From: Actinomadura litoris
GTDB taxonomy: Bacteria; Actinomycetota; Actinomycetes; Streptosporangiales; Streptosporangiaceae
Reading direction: 5' to 3'
Assembly: GCF_009733595.1 (NCBI RefSeq)
Contig: NZ_WOFH01000004.1
Span: 496,001-560,000 of the forward strand
DNA length: 64,000 nt
The translations under genes and the position numbers were made by a program. The notes under the pieces are model-generated. The model was given only the letters and a program-made list of their open reading frames with translations, ran no database searches and was not told where the DNA came from. Shown here one piece after another: positions 8,869 to 18,099 of the stretch (position 1 is the first letter of the stretch; every line of letters starts with the position of its first letter).

Positions 8869-9240
8869 TCAGGAGGTCTTGCGGTTGCCGTAGTCGGAAA
8901 CCGGGACACCCTGGATCGGCTCCCCGGACGACAGCGCGCCCTGCTGCCGGGGCGCCTCCTGCGCCGCGGCCTCGCGTTCGAGCCGCGCCGCCTCCTCGCG
9001 CAACTGCGCCGCGCGGTCACGCGCCGCGTTCGACTGCGCACCGCCCGCCTTCGCCTGCGCGGCGTCGGACTTGGCCGCCGTGTCGGGCTCGTCGTCGTCG
9101 CGCAGGCCCTTGGTCTCAGCCTTCAGGATGCGCGCCGACTTGCCCAGCGACCGCGCGAGCTGCGGAAGCTTCGCCGATCCGAAGATCAGAACGACGACGA
9201 GCAAGACGATCAGCAGCTCCGGAGTCCCGATGTTGCCCAT
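8869..9240 (-). CDS. tatA: TatA, twin-arginine translocase pore subunit
   Basis: The protein starts [20 protein letters not shown], a single N-terminal membrane helix, then has the hinge [20 protein letters not shown] and a charged, Ala-rich amphipathic tail of about 75 residues. This is the TatA pattern; no separate TatB gene is visible in this window. I prefer ATG 9240 because AGAGG lies eight bases upstream; GTG at 9246 would leave only two bases. It sits between a small membrane protein gene and tatC. Confidence 0.93.
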   Translation of the reverse strand: MGNIGTPELLIVLLVVVLIFGSAKLPQLARSLGKSARILKAETKGLRDDDEPDTAAKSDAAQAKAGGAQSNAARDRAAQLREEAARLEREAAAQEAPRQQGALSSGEPIQGVPVSDYGNRKTS

Positions 9241-9269
9241 GTTCACATCCTCTTCAGCCGGGAGTCGTG

Positions 9270-9500
9270 CTAGGACGATCGTACGCCGTCCCCGGGCGGT
9301 TGTGGGATCCGAGCCGCCTGAAGATCGGACAGTTCACCACGCAGCGCCGACTGTTTGGGGCCAAGCCGCTGCCTGGTGCGTTCCAGTTCACGCCCGAACC
9401 GCCGTACGCCCAGGTAGACGCGGAACGCGGCGTAGGCGAGCACCACCAGGCCGGCCGATCCGAGCGCCACCGGCACCGCAACCCAAGTCACCTCCGTCAC
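9270..9500 (-). CDS. Small single-span membrane protein between pafC and tatA
   Basis: A 76-residue frame starts at GTG 9500 ([15 protein letters not shown]) and ends TAG 9270. It has one hydrophobic segment (about residues 6-26, [20 protein letters not shown]) followed by a charged helix with [20 protein letters not shown], likely cytoplasmic and coiled-coil-prone. I do not recognise a family. It is in line with pafC upstream (14-bp gap) and tatA downstream (29-bp gap), so it should be part of this operon. The shape, one helix plus an amphipathic charged tail, is loosely like TatA/TatB, but there is no hinge motif. Confidence 0.65.
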   Translation of the reverse strand: MTEVTWVAVPVALGSAGLVVLAYAAFRVYLGVRRFGRELERTRQRLGPKQSALRGELSDLQAARIPQPPGDGVRSS

Positions 9501-9514
9501 GGTAGCCGACCCCG

Positions 9515-10525
9515 TCAGCCCATGCCGTACAGGGCCAGCGCCCGCGCGGCGTCGTCGCGGACGCCCGCCGCCAGCGACGCGGGCTCCACGATCCGGCCCT
9601 GGTCGCCGAGGCGCAGCGCGAGGCCCCGCACCCAGCGGGTGTCGGGGGTCCGCAGCACCACCCGCAGCCGCCCCTCCCCCAGTTCCAGGACGCTCTCGCA
9701 CGGGTAGTAGTCGGCGACCCAGCGGCCCCGGGCGGTCAACTCCAGCGCGACCCGCACGTCCCGCGGGGACGGGCGGAACAGCCCGGCGTCCACGTCGATC
9801 GGCTCGGCCTCGTCGGGGACGTGCGCCGGGACGTCCAGGACGGTGAGCCCCGCGATCCGGTCCAGCTTGAACAGCCGGACGGCCTCCGCGCGGCGGCACC
9901 AGCCCTCCAGGTAGGTGGTGCCCTCCACCACCAGCACCCGCATCGGGTCGACGTCGCGCTCGGTGTTCTCGTCCCGCGCGGGGACGTAGTAGGTGAGGTG
10001 GACGCGGCGGCCGGCGGCGATCGCGTCGCGCAGCCGCCCGAGCAGGGTGCCGGCGCCGTCCGGGGCGGCGGCGCCGTGGGCGTCGACCTCCACCGCGACC
10101 TGGCTGCTGACGGCGGCGGCGGCGCCCGCCGCGCTCTCCAGCTTGGCGATCACCCGGCTGAGCGCGTCCCGGTCGTGCAGGTCGGGGATCCCCGCCAGCA
10201 TCCGCAGCGCGACCAGCAGCGCGCTGGCCTCGTCGACCTTCAGCCGCAGCGGCCGCGCGATCGACTCGGCCTCGGCGACGGTGATCTCCCCGCCCTCGTA
10301 GGACAGGTCGATCGGGCAGTAGGGGTCGGGCGCGCGCAACTCCACGCACCACAGCAGGTTCAGGTCGTCGATGAGCTGCTTCTCGGTCACCCCGAACGCG
10401 GCGGCGGCCTCGCCGAGCGCGACCGAGTCGCGGTTCACCACGTAGGGGACGAGCGCCAGCAGCCGCGCGAGGCGGTCGGTGGAGGTGTTCGCGGCGGGCC
10501 GCCCCGCCGCCGTGCCGGTGCTCAT
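9515..10525 (-). CDS. pafC: PafC, WYL-domain transcriptional regulator
   Basis: This 336-residue protein has an N-terminal winged helix (TDRLARLLALVPYVVNRDSVALGEAAAAFG) and a WYL domain with a VHLTYY start and a VVEGTTYLEGWCRRAEAVRLFKLDRI core. PafC works with PafB as a heterodimeric activator of a RecA-independent DNA damage response in mycobacteria. Its ATG overlaps the stop of pafB by ATGA, so the two are translationally coupled. Despite the name (proteasome accessory factor) the pair lies apart from pafA here, separated by about 4 kb on the same strand. Confidence 0.92.
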   Translation of the reverse strand: MSTGTAAGRPAANTSTDRLARLLALVPYVVNRDSVALGEAAAAFGVTEKQLIDDLNLLWCVELRAPDPYCPIDLSYEGGEITVAEAESIARPLRLKVDEASALLVALRMLAGIPDLHDRDALSRVIAKLESAAGAAAAVSSQVAVEVDAHGAAAPDGAGTLLGRLRDAIAAGRRVHLTYYVPARDENTERDVDPMRVLVVEGTTYLEGWCRRAEAVRLFKLDRIAGLTVLDVPAHVPDEAEPIDVDAGLFRPSPRDVRVALELTARGRWVADYYPCESVLELGEGRLRVVLRTPDTRWVRGLALRLGDQGRIVEPASLAAGVRDDAARALALYGMG

Positions 10526-11547
10526 CGCCCGCTCACCGAGCCGTCCCGCATCATGTCGCCGCCGTCCCCGCACGGGTCCTGGACGCTGCCCGCCAGGACC
10601 GACTTCAGCTGCTGGATCACCGCGTCGCGCAGGTCGGGCGGATCGAGCACGACGACGTCGTCGGCGAACCGCACCAGGTAGGGCGCGAACCGCTCCACGT
10701 CCTGGAACATCAGCGTCGCCTCGTCCCACGCGCCGCCGTCGACGGCCCGCACGTCCCGCGCCCACCGGCGCGGCCCCTGCGCGGCGCCCGCGCGCAGCCG
10801 CACGGTCGCCGGGCGCGGGTCGCTGACCGGGTCGCCCCAGTCGAAGGCGATGCGCCGCACGTCCACGCCGTCGGGGACGGTGACGGTGCCGGGCGCGCCG
10901 TCGCCGGCGACGTCGCCGACGATGCGGCTCAGCCGGAACACCCGCTGCTCCTCGCGGTCGCGGTCGAACCCGACCGCGTACCAGCGGCCCCGGCGGCTCA
11001 CCACGCCCCACGGCTCCAGGTGCCGCCGCGCCACCGACGTCCGGCCGATGCCCTGGTAGTCGAACGCGACCGGGCGGCCGTCGCGGACCGCCTCCCACAG
11101 CGCCGGGAACGCCGGGTCGCCGGTGTTGACGCGGGGCTCGATCCCGACGGCGGTCGTCACGTCGGTCTCCACCCCCGCCGCCCGCAGCTTCAGCAGCGCG
11201 CCGGACGCGGCCTCGGCCATGCTCGCGCGCTGCCACACCCGCGCGGCGATCCCCAGCACCGCCGCCTCGTCGGAGGTGAGGTGGATGTCGGGCAGCTCGT
11301 AGGCCTGCGGCGGGATCCGGTAGCCGATCTCCTCACCGCCGCCGCCCCCCTGGTCGCTGCCGACCTCCAGCGGCACGCCGAGCTCGCGCAGCTCCTCCTT
11401 GTCGCGCTCGAACATCCGCTTGAACGCCTCGTCGGAGTCGGGATAGCCGGGCACCGCCCGGCGGATCTGCTCGGCCGTCAGGTAACGCCGCGTCGCGAGC
11501 AGGCACACCACCAGGTTCAACAGACGCTCGGTCTTGCGCCGTGACAT
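10522..11547 (-). CDS. pafB: PafB, WYL-domain transcriptional regulator
   Basis: The 341-residue protein starts MSRRKTERLLNLVVCLLATR, the winged helix, followed by FKRMFERDKEELRELGVPLE, typical of WYL regulators. The WYL domain includes VAFDYQGIGRTSVARRHLEPWGVV and RWYAVGFDRDREEQRVFRLSRI. The C-terminal extension ends in a helix-rich segment. In mycobacteria PafB pairs with PafC and senses single-stranded DNA to activate repair genes. An unstructured Gly run (GGGGGEE) lies in the linker. It heads the operon pafB-pafC-small membrane protein-tatA-tatC and is divergent from the DUF3866 gene. Confidence 0.92.
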   Translation of the reverse strand: MSRRKTERLLNLVVCLLATRRYLTAEQIRRAVPGYPDSDEAFKRMFERDKEELRELGVPLEVGSDQGGGGGEEIGYRIPPQAYELPDIHLTSDEAAVLGIAARVWQRASMAEAASGALLKLRAAGVETDVTTAVGIEPRVNTGDPAFPALWEAVRDGRPVAFDYQGIGRTSVARRHLEPWGVVSRRGRWYAVGFDRDREEQRVFRLSRIVGDVAGDGAPGTVTVPDGVDVRRIAFDWGDPVSDPRPATVRLRAGAAQGPRRWARDVRAVDGGAWDEATLMFQDVERFAPYLVRFADDVVVLDPPDLRDAVIQQLKSVLAGSVQDPCGDGGDMMRDGSVSGR

Positions 11548-11727
11548 AACGACCCCCTTCCCCGCCGGACACGCTACCGGAACCGCGCCCGCCTCCTGGG
11601 GGAGTTGGACGACATGGCGGGCATGTGCGGCCCGAGCGGAACCAACGACGCTACCTCCTCCGGAGCCCCTCCGGTGACCTCCGCCGATCCGGCGCCGGAC
11701 GGGTCCGGCTCCGCTACGGTCTGCGGT

Positions 11728-12810
11728 GTGATCCGATGGCGCAGAGGAACCGTGCAGGGCGTCCGCCGCGAATGGCCGGGCGCGGTCGAGCTGGACGTCG
11801 ACGTCGCGGGCGACGGCCCCCGCCGGGCGCTCGCCTACCCCGCCCTCGTCGGACGCCCCGAGCCCGGCGACGCCGTCCTGCTCAACACCACCGCGCTGGC
11901 GATGGGCCTCGGCACCGGCGGCTACGCGATGGTCGTCGCGATCCCCGACCGGCTGCCGCCCGACCCGTCCGGCCCGGGCCACCTCGTCAAGGCCCGCTAC
12001 ACCCCGCTCCAGGCCACCGTCCTCGGCGCCGACGAGCAGGACTCCCCCCACCACGACGTCCTGCGCGACGCCGACTCCCTCGGCGGCGCCCCCGTCGTCG
12101 TCGCCGACCTCCACTCGGCGCTCCCGCCGATCCTCGCCGGGCTCCTCGCCGACCGCCCCGGCGCCCGCGTGGTGTACGTCATGCCGGACGGCGGCGCGCT
12201 GCCGTCCTGGTTCTCCATGTCGATCGCCCGGCTCAAGGACGCGGGCGCGCTCGCCGCGACCGTCACCGTCGGCCAGGCGTTCGGCGGCGACCTGGAGGCC
12301 GTCACCGTCCACACCGGCCTGCTGGCCGCGCGGCTCGTCCTCGGCGCCGACGCCGTCGTCCTCGCGCAGGGCCCCGGCAACCTCGGCACCGGCACCCGCT
12401 GGGGGTTCTCCGGGGTGTCGGCCGGGGAGGCCGTCAACGCGGCGTCGGTCCTGCGCGGCCGCCCGGTCGCGTCGCTGCGGGTCAGCGAGGGCGACAAGCG
12501 CGAGCGCCACGTCGGCGTCTCCCACCACTCCCTCACCGCCTACGGCCGCGTCGCGCTCGCCCGCGCCGACGTCCCCGTCCCCGAGCTCGGCGGCCCGTTC
12601 GGCGCCCGTGTCGCGGCGGACGCCACGCCCCTGGGCGAGCGCCACACCCTCGTCCCCGTCCCGGTGGACGGCCTGCACGAGATCCTGCGCGCCGCCGAGA
12701 AGGAGTGGGGTGTCCGCCTGTCCACCATGGGCCGCCGCCTGGACGAGGACCTCCCCTACTTCCTCACCGCCGCCGCGGCGGGCCGCCACACCGCCGCCCT
12801 CCTCGCCTGA
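11728..12810 (+). CDS. DUF3866 family protein
   Basis: The protein, 360 residues from GTG 11728, begins VIRWRRGTVQGVRREWPGAVELDV, which matches the usual start of DUF3866. It contains YTPLQATVLGADEQDSPHH and VVLAQGPGNLGTGTRWGFSG, conserved blocks of the family. The function of the family is not known. I rejected the longer frame from 11605, whose first 41 residues are Ser/Pro-rich without family similarity and lack a ribosome site. It is divergent from pafB and single, followed by a lipoprotein gene on the same strand. Confidence 0.8.
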   Translation: MIRWRRGTVQGVRREWPGAVELDVDVAGDGPRRALAYPALVGRPEPGDAVLLNTTALAMGLGTGGYAMVVAIPDRLPPDPSGPGHLVKARYTPLQATVLGADEQDSPHHDVLRDADSLGGAPVVVADLHSALPPILAGLLADRPGARVVYVMPDGGALPSWFSMSIARLKDAGALAATVTVGQAFGGDLEAVTVHTGLLAARLVLGADAVVLAQGPGNLGTGTRWGFSGVSAGEAVNAASVLRGRPVASLRVSEGDKRERHVGVSHHSLTAYGRVALARADVPVPELGGPFGARVAADATPLGERHTLVPVPVDGLHEILRAAEKEWGVRLSTMGRRLDEDLPYFLTAAAAGRHTAALLA

Positions 12811-12959
12811 CCCGCCCGCCGCCGGCGGCGGATGGCCGGACCGCGACAGAACGCTCCGGCAGGTGAACGCCGCGTGCACGCGGCACGTCCCACCAGCGCC
12901 CTCCGTACGAGCCGCCCCGGCCGCCCCGCGCCGGGGACACCAGCCAGTGAACGGACACC

Positions 12960-13406
12960 ATGCGCTGCACCATCATCACCGCCGGCCTGCTCGCCGCCGC
13001 CGTCCTCACCGCCTGCGGCACCGCCGACCCGGCGGGCTCGGCGGGCTCGGCGAAGCCGAGCGAGAGCGCGACCGCCGCGCCCACCACGGCCTCACGCGCG
13101 GCCGGGACGCCCAGGCCGACGCCCCCGACGGCCCAGCCGCCGACGACGGCCAAGCCGACGACGGCCAAGCCGAGGGCGCCCCAGCTCATCCGGGTCCCCC
13201 GCGTCGTCGGGCACAACCACCAGACCGCGCAGAACGAGATGCAGGCGGCCGGGCTCCACATGCTCCGCGAGAAGGACGCGACCGGGCGGGGGCGGCTCCT
13301 GCTGTGGGACCGGAACTGGGTCGTCGTCCGCCAGTCCCCCGCCCCGGGCGAGCGCGTCGCCCCCGACACCACGATCACCCTCTACAGCAAGAAGATCGGC
13401 GAATGA
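12960..13406 (+). CDS. Lipoprotein with one PASTA domain
   Basis: The 148-residue protein has a lipoprotein signal peptide ending in the lipobox LTAC (Cys 19), then a Thr/Pro/Ala linker with a TTAKP repeat, and a C-terminal PASTA domain (VPRVVGHNHQTAQNEMQAAG to SPAPGERVAPDTTITLY). PASTA domains bind peptidoglycan fragments or act as spacers in wall sensors such as PknB. Here the domain is on a membrane-linked protein outside the cell, probably a cell-wall-associated factor. It converges with the DUF3291 gene with only 17 bp between stops. Confidence 0.8.
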   Translation: MRCTIITAGLLAAAVLTACGTADPAGSAGSAKPSESATAAPTTASRAAGTPRPTPPTAQPPTTAKPTTAKPRAPQLIRVPRVVGHNHQTAQNEMQAAGLHMLREKDATGRGRLLLWDRNWVVVRQSPAPGERVAPDTTITLYSKKIGE

Positions 13407-13423
13407 CCCACCGCGCCCCTGGG

Positions 13424-13960
13424 CTATCGCCCTAGCGACGGGGCCGTCCGGAGCGCCTCGGCCTCCGCCGCCGTGTAGGACGTGCTGAACGTGAACGCGC
13501 GGGGCGACGGGCCGTGCTCGCGGAGCAGGGCGAGGCGCTCCAGGGCCTCCTCGACGGTCGGGATGTACCCGGCGGGGATCCACCACATGACGAGGTGGGA
13601 CTCCATGTGGCGCTGGAACCACTCCCTGCGGCGCCGCATCGTGTCCAGGTGCGGGCTGCGGTAGACGAAGTCCCACAGCGCCTCCATGCTCTCCCACACC
13701 GAGTAGTTCACGACCACGTCGGCACCCGCCGGGCGCATGCGGGTCGCGTCGCCCTCGCCCTCCTCGACGAGCCGCCACACGAATCCGGGCGTGCCGTCGG
13801 CGAGGGCGTTGACCGGCTCCAGCTGCGCGACGAAGTCCGCCATCTCCGGTTCGTCCAGCGGGAACCTGATGGTCCCGACGTTGAACTGGGCGATGTGGTG
13901 GCGGGCCGGTTCGCTCGGGAGGGCGGCGGAGGGCGCGGGGGTACGGGCGTCATCGGTCAT
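13424..13960 (-). CDS. DUF3291 domain protein (dimeric ferredoxin-like fold)
   Basis: The 178-residue protein has the DUF3291 pattern: HIAQFNVGTIRFPLDEPEMADF near the start, GFVWRL, a VVVNYSVWESMEALWDFVYR block, FQRHMESHLVMWW and IPAGYIPTVEEALERL. This fold is related to antibiotic biosynthesis monooxygenases and stress-induced dimers, but no activity is proven for the family. It lies 31 bp downstream of the HTH regulator gene in the same direction, so it is probably controlled by or co-expressed with that regulator. A TTGACA-like sequence within the gap may give a second promoter. Confidence 0.82.
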   Translation of the reverse strand: MTDDARTPAPSAALPSEPARHHIAQFNVGTIRFPLDEPEMADFVAQLEPVNALADGTPGFVWRLVEEGEGDATRMRPAGADVVVNYSVWESMEALWDFVYRSPHLDTMRRRREWFQRHMESHLVMWWIPAGYIPTVEEALERLALLREHGPSPRAFTFSTSYTAAEAEALRTAPSLGR

Positions 13961-13991
13961 GGGCCCACCTCACCACGCCCCCATCTCTATG

Positions 13992-14657
13992 TCAATCACG
14001 ATTGTTTTTAGAGTGGTCGGCCGCCACGCAGCACCACCCCGGACGCGGGTCCATCCGGACGCCCACGCCCTCGGACCCCTCGACCAGGCCCTCCATCATC
14101 GCCAGGTTCATCCCGCACACCAGCGGCGGGAACCGCTCCGCGACCACGTGGAAGGGGCAGTTCCGCATGCGCAGCACCGCCTCGGCACCCTCCCCCTCCA
14201 CCACCGGCTCGTAACCGCGCGCCGCCAGCACCTCGCGGACCGCGTCCAGATCCCCGCACGACCCGCCCGCGCCGCGCAGCGTCCGGCCCAGCCGCCGCGC
14301 CGCGTCCTGCGCCTCCATGTCCAGGCCCGCCGCGTCCGCGACCTCCGCCAGCAGGCCCGCCACCGTCCGGTAGTCCCGCGGCGGCACCGACACGCCCCGC
14401 TCGGCCGCCGCCCGCCGGTACACCTTCGCCGGACGCCCCGCGCCCGGCCCCGACCGGCCCGTCAGCCGCCTGCTGGCCACCTCCAGCAGGCCCGCCTCCG
14501 CGAGCTTGTCCAGATGGAACGCCGCCAGCGTCCGGCCCACGCCCACGGCCTCCGCCGCCTCGTTCCGCGCCACCTCCCGGCCCTGAGCCGCCACGTACTC
14601 GTAGAGCCGCCTGCGCATTGCGTCCTGCAGCAGCGCGATCGTGTCGATGTCGTCCAC
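13992..14657 (-). CDS. Winged-helix regulator with Cys-containing C-terminal domain (SufR-like)
   Basis: The 221-residue protein starts with an ArsR/MarR-like winged helix (MRRRLYEYVAAQ, EAAEAVGVGRTLAAFHLDKL, GLLEVASRR). Its C-terminal half carries RNCPFHVVAERFPPLVC and later PGWCCVAA. That arrangement, CPFH followed by more cysteines, resembles the iron-sulfur binding domain of SufR-type repressors. The spacing is C-X13-C-X27-CC. I infer a redox or iron-sulfur sensor. The start is GTG 14657. It heads a two-gene unit with the DUF3291 gene; no suf genes are in the window. Confidence 0.75.
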   Translation of the reverse strand: MDDIDTIALLQDAMRRRLYEYVAAQGREVARNEAAEAVGVGRTLAAFHLDKLAEAGLLEVASRRLTGRSGPGAGRPAKVYRRAAAERGVSVPPRDYRTVAGLLAEVADAAGLDMEAQDAARRLGRTLRGAGGSCGDLDAVREVLAARGYEPVVEGEGAEAVLRMRNCPFHVVAERFPPLVCGMNLAMMEGLVEGSEGVGVRMDPRPGWCCVAADHSKNNRD

Positions 14658-14731
14658 CCCGCCATTCTAAGAACAGCCAGGGTGTGACATAGAAAGCGGC
14701 GCACGCCCGCGCGGCGCCCGGGATCCCCGCG

Positions 14732-15661
14732 TCAGTGCGCGCCGAGGACGTCGACGACGAAGACCAGCGTGTCCGACCCCTGGATCCCCGCCTGCGGCAG
14801 GCCCTTCGGCCCGTACCCGAGCCGCGGCGGGACGACCAGCAGCATCCGGCTCCCCACCCGCTGCCCGATCAGCGCCTCGTCCCAGCCCCGCATCACCTGA
14901 CCGGTCCCGATCATGAACCCGTTCGGATGCCCCGCCGACCACGACGAGCTGAACGCCTTCCCATCCCGCCAGAAGAACCCCGCGTACTGCACCGCCAGCA
15001 ACTGGCCCTTGCGGACCGCCGGGCCGTCGCCCCGCACCAGCGTCCGCACCCGCAGGTCCTTCGGCGCCGCCACCCGCGGAACCGTCACCCGCGGCGCGCC
15101 GCCACCCGGCGCCACCTGCGGCAAGCGCGCGTCCCGCAGCGGCGCCTCCGGCCTCCCGTGCGGGCCCGCCGACCCCGGGTACACACCCCGCACGTCCAAG
15201 ACGTACACGAGCGTGTCGTCCGCGGCGATCTGCCGCGCCGCGTTCCCCCGATCACCGAAACCGTCCTTCGGCGGGATCGACGCCACCACCCGCGACCCCG
15301 CCCGCGCGCCCGTGAACGCCTTCCGCAGCCCCGGCACCACCGACCACGTCGGGAACGCCTCCGGACGGCCCGACGCGAAACTGCTCGCCAGCAGCCTCCG
15401 CCCGCCCCCGCTCCACCGGTACCCCACGTAGTCGGCCACCACCAGGTCGCCCTCGCGGGCCGCCACGCCCCGGCCCGCCGACAACCGCTTCACCGCCAGC
15501 GACCCGCCCGGCGAACCCTTCGGGAACGACACATCCGGCAACCGCCCGAAATCGCCCCGCACCGTCACCCGCACGCCCCCGCCGTCCGAGCACCCGGCGG
15601 CGAGCACCAGCGGGACGACCAGCACGGCGGCCACGGGCACGGCGGAGAGACGACGACGCAT
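14732..15661 (-). CDS. Lipoprotein with two FKBP-type peptidyl-prolyl isomerase domains
   Basis: The 309-residue protein has a lipoprotein signal peptide with lipobox LAAGC. Two FKBP domains follow: one at about residues 60-160 (GDLVVADYVGYRWSGG, PPKDGFGDRGN) and one at about 205-308 (KGQLLAVQYAGFFWRDG, GWDEALIGQRVGSRMLLVVP, PPRLGYG). The second has the better preserved core. It should act as a peptidyl-prolyl cis-trans isomerase at the outer face of the membrane, helping fold secreted proteins. It follows pafA in the same direction with a 99-bp gap, a neighbourhood shared with other actinomycetes. Confidence 0.87.
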   Translation of the reverse strand: MRRRLSAVPVAAVLVVPLVLAAGCSDGGGVRVTVRGDFGRLPDVSFPKGSPGGSLAVKRLSAGRGVAAREGDLVVADYVGYRWSGGGRRLLASSFASGRPEAFPTWSVVPGLRKAFTGARAGSRVVASIPPKDGFGDRGNAARQIAADDTLVYVLDVRGVYPGSAGPHGRPEAPLRDARLPQVAPGGGAPRVTVPRVAAPKDLRVRTLVRGDGPAVRKGQLLAVQYAGFFWRDGKAFSSSWSAGHPNGFMIGTGQVMRGWDEALIGQRVGSRMLLVVPPRLGYGPKGLPQAGIQGSDTLVFVVDVLGAH

Positions 15662-15760
15662 ACTGGTCCTTCACGGGACGGCGAGCGCTACTGCGCGCTC
15701 ACCCTACCCCCACGTGACCCCCCGGTTGCCGACCGTCGGCCACGACCCGCCGACCAGCCG

Positions 15761-17119
15761 CTACATCCCCGCGATGAGCTTGTCGACCCGCTCGTCCACC
15801 GACCGGAACGGGTCCTTGCACAGCACCGTCCGCTGCGCCTGGTCGTTCAACTTCAGATGCACCCAGTCCACGGTGAAGTCGCGCCGCTTCTCCTGCGCCT
15901 TGCGGATGAACTCGCCGCGCAGCCGCGCCCGCGTCGTCTGCGGCGGCACCGACTTCGCCTCGAAGATGTCCAGGTCCCGCGACACCCGCTCGACCGACCC
16001 CCGCTTCTCCAGCAGGTAGTACAGCCCCCGGTCGCGGTGCACATCGTGGTAGGCCAGATCCAGCTGCGCCACCCGCGGCGACGACAGCGGCAGGTCGTAC
16101 TTGCGCCGGTACCGCTCGATCACCTTGTACTTCGTCACCCAGTCGATCTCCCGCGACACCAGGTCCAGGTCGCCGGTCTCCACCGCCCGCAGCGTCCGCT
16201 CCCACAACTCCAGCACCCGCTTGGCCGTCGCGTCCCCGCCCCGAGCGTCGACGAAGTCGCGCGCCTTCCCGAAGTACTCCTTCTGGATCTCCAGCGAACT
16301 CGCCTCCCGGCCGTTCGCCAGCCGCACCTTCCGCCGGCCCGTCATGTCGTGGCTGACCTCCCGGATCGCCCGGATCGGGTTCTCCAGCGTCAGGTCGCGC
16401 ATCACCACACCCGCCTCGATCATCCGCAGCACCAGGTCGGTCGCCCCGACCTTCAGCAGCATCGTCGTCTCACTCATGTTCGAGTCACCGACGATCACGT
16501 GCAGCCTTCTGAACCGCTCGGCGTCGGCGTGCGGCTCGTCGCGGGTGTTGATGATCGGACGCGACCGCGTCGTCGCCGACGACACGCCCTCCCAGATGTG
16601 CTCCGCCCGCTGCGACACGCAGTACACCGCGCCCCGGGGCGTCTGCAGCACCTTCCCGGCGCCGCAGATGATCTGCCGGGTCACCAGATAGGGGATCAGG
16701 ACGTCCGCGAGCCGCCCGAACTCCCCGTGCCGCCCCACCAGATAGTTCTCATGGCACCCGTACGAATTGCCCGCCGAGTCGGTGTTGTTCTTGAACAGGT
16801 AGATGTCGCCGGCGATGCCCTCCTCACGGAGCCGCCGCTCCGCGTCCACCAGCAGACCCTCCAGGATCCGCTCCCCCGCCTTGTCGTGCGTCACCAGATC
16901 CACGACGCTGTCGCACTCCGGCGTGGCGTACTCCGGGTGACTCCCGACATCGAGGTAAAGCCGCGCGCCGTTCCGCAGGAACACATTGCTGCTCCGGCCC
17001 CACGACACCACCCGCCGGAACAGGTAGCGCGCCACCTCATCGGGTGACAACCGCCGCTGACCGCGGAAGGTGCAGGTGACGCCGTACTCGTTCTCAAGCC
17101 CGAAAATACGCCTGTCCAC
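15761..17119 (-). CDS. pafA: PafA, Pup-protein ligase
   Basis: The 452-residue protein begins [18 protein letters not shown], the glutamine-synthetase-like PafA start with the conserved GxENEYG loop. Other family blocks are [50 protein letters not shown] and [13 protein letters not shown]. PafA uses ATP to link the C-terminal Glu of Pup to lysines of target proteins. It ends in KLIAGM. It lies downstream of prcA with a 206-bp gap, so it may have its own promoter. Length and motifs are complete. Confidence 0.97.
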   Translation of the reverse strand: MDRRIFGLENEYGVTCTFRGQRRLSPDEVARYLFRRVVSWGRSSNVFLRNGARLYLDVGSHPEYATPECDSVVDLVTHDKAGERILEGLLVDAERRLREEGIAGDIYLFKNNTDSAGNSYGCHENYLVGRHGEFGRLADVLIPYLVTRQIICGAGKVLQTPRGAVYCVSQRAEHIWEGVSSATTRSRPIINTRDEPHADAERFRRLHVIVGDSNMSETTMLLKVGATDLVLRMIEAGVVMRDLTLENPIRAIREVSHDMTGRRKVRLANGREASSLEIQKEYFGKARDFVDARGGDATAKRVLELWERTLRAVETGDLDLVSREIDWVTKYKVIERYRRKYDLPLSSPRVAQLDLAYHDVHRDRGLYYLLEKRGSVERVSRDLDIFEAKSVPPQTTRARLRGEFIRKAQEKRRDFTVDWVHLKLNDQAQRTVLCKDPFRSVDERVDKLIAGM

Positions 17120-17325
17120 ACCCCGACCCTATGCGGCCGTGCCCCGACTTGGCAGTCTCTCCCGCGCACCGTTTCCAACACCCGCCACAACGCGAGAACC
17201 CGCCGCGGGCCGGGCGGCCTCGGCCACCCCGCCGCGACGGGCCCACACCCGCGCACGGAACCGCCCCGGGCGGCCCCGCCACCTGCCGATCGAGCCCGGG
17301 AGGCTCCCCTCGGCACCGGCGCCGG

Positions 17326-18084
17326 TCAGTCCTCGTCGGGCTTACTCGGCGAGTCCGGGGTCGCGTCCGAGCCCGCGTCCGAGGCCGCGGACGAGTCCTC
17401 CTCGCCCAGCAGCTCCTCGATCCGGCGCGCCGTCAACCGCCGGAACAGACGGTGCTCGCGGTTGCGGTCCAGGACCGCCACCTCCAGCGACTTCGCCTCC
17501 AACCGGCGCTCGGAGTCCTGCGCCTCCAACGCCCGCACCGCCACCCGGAGCGCCCCGGCCAGCGACGCGCCCTCCTCGTACCCGTCCTTCAGCGCCTGCG
17601 CCACCGCGTCCGCCTGGCCGCCCATCGCCACGTACCCGTGCTCGTCGGCGACCGACCCGTCGAAGGTCAACCGGTAGATCTGGTCGGTGTCGGCGTCCGC
17701 GCCGACCTCCGCCACCACCAACTCCACCTCGTACGGCTTGTTGGTCTCCGTGAAGATCGTCCCCAGCGACTGCGCGTACACGTTCGCCAGACCCCGCGCC
17801 GTCACGTCCCGGCGGTCGTACTGGTACCCGTTGATGTCGGCGTAGCGGACACCGCCCAGCCGCAGGTTCTCGAACTCGTTGTACTTCCCCACCGCCGCGA
17901 ACGCGATCCGGTCGTAGATCTCACTGATCTTGTGCAACGCCCGCGACGGATTGTCCGCCACGAACAGGATGCCATCGTCGTACTGCAGCACCACGACACT
18001 GCGGCCGCGCGAAATACCCTTCCGCGCATAGTCCGCCTTGTCCTTCATCTGCTGCTCGGGCGACACGTAGAACGGCATGGACAC
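17326..18084 (-). CDS. prcA: PrcA, 20S proteasome alpha subunit
   Basis: The 252-residue subunit starts at GTG 18084 ([20 protein letters not shown]), matching the gate region of bacterial alpha subunits. It has AKRGISRGRS-like [42 protein letters not shown] and a C-terminal Ser/Asp-rich tail. The alpha rings cap the beta rings and receive the Mpa ATPase through their surface pockets. Its start is 15 bp from the end of prcB, so the two are co-transcribed. The GTG is favoured over ATG 18078 by the AAGGG site about ten bases upstream. Confidence 0.96.
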   Translation of the reverse strand: MSMPFYVSPEQQMKDKADYARKGISRGRSVVVLQYDDGILFVADNPSRALHKISEIYDRIAFAAVGKYNEFENLRLGGVRYADINGYQYDRRDVTARGLANVYAQSLGTIFTETNKPYEVELVVAEVGADADTDQIYRLTFDGSVADEHGYVAMGGQADAVAQALKDGYEEGASLAGALRVAVRALEAQDSERRLEAKSLEVAVLDRNREHRLFRRLTARRIEELLGEEDSSAASDAGSDATPDSPSKPDED

Positions 18085-18099
18085 CGGACAGGATCCCTT

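Noticed and set aside
4807..9273. 1488-codon plus-strand open frame
   Set aside because: It is the antisense of helY, tatC and tatA. The protein is Gly/Val/Arg-rich without domains, and the minus-strand genes are certain.
9270..9500. A tatB gene between pafC and tatA
   Set aside because: The small protein has a membrane helix and a charged helix, but no Glu at the start of the helix and no FG-x-x-KLP hinge, so I left it unnamed.
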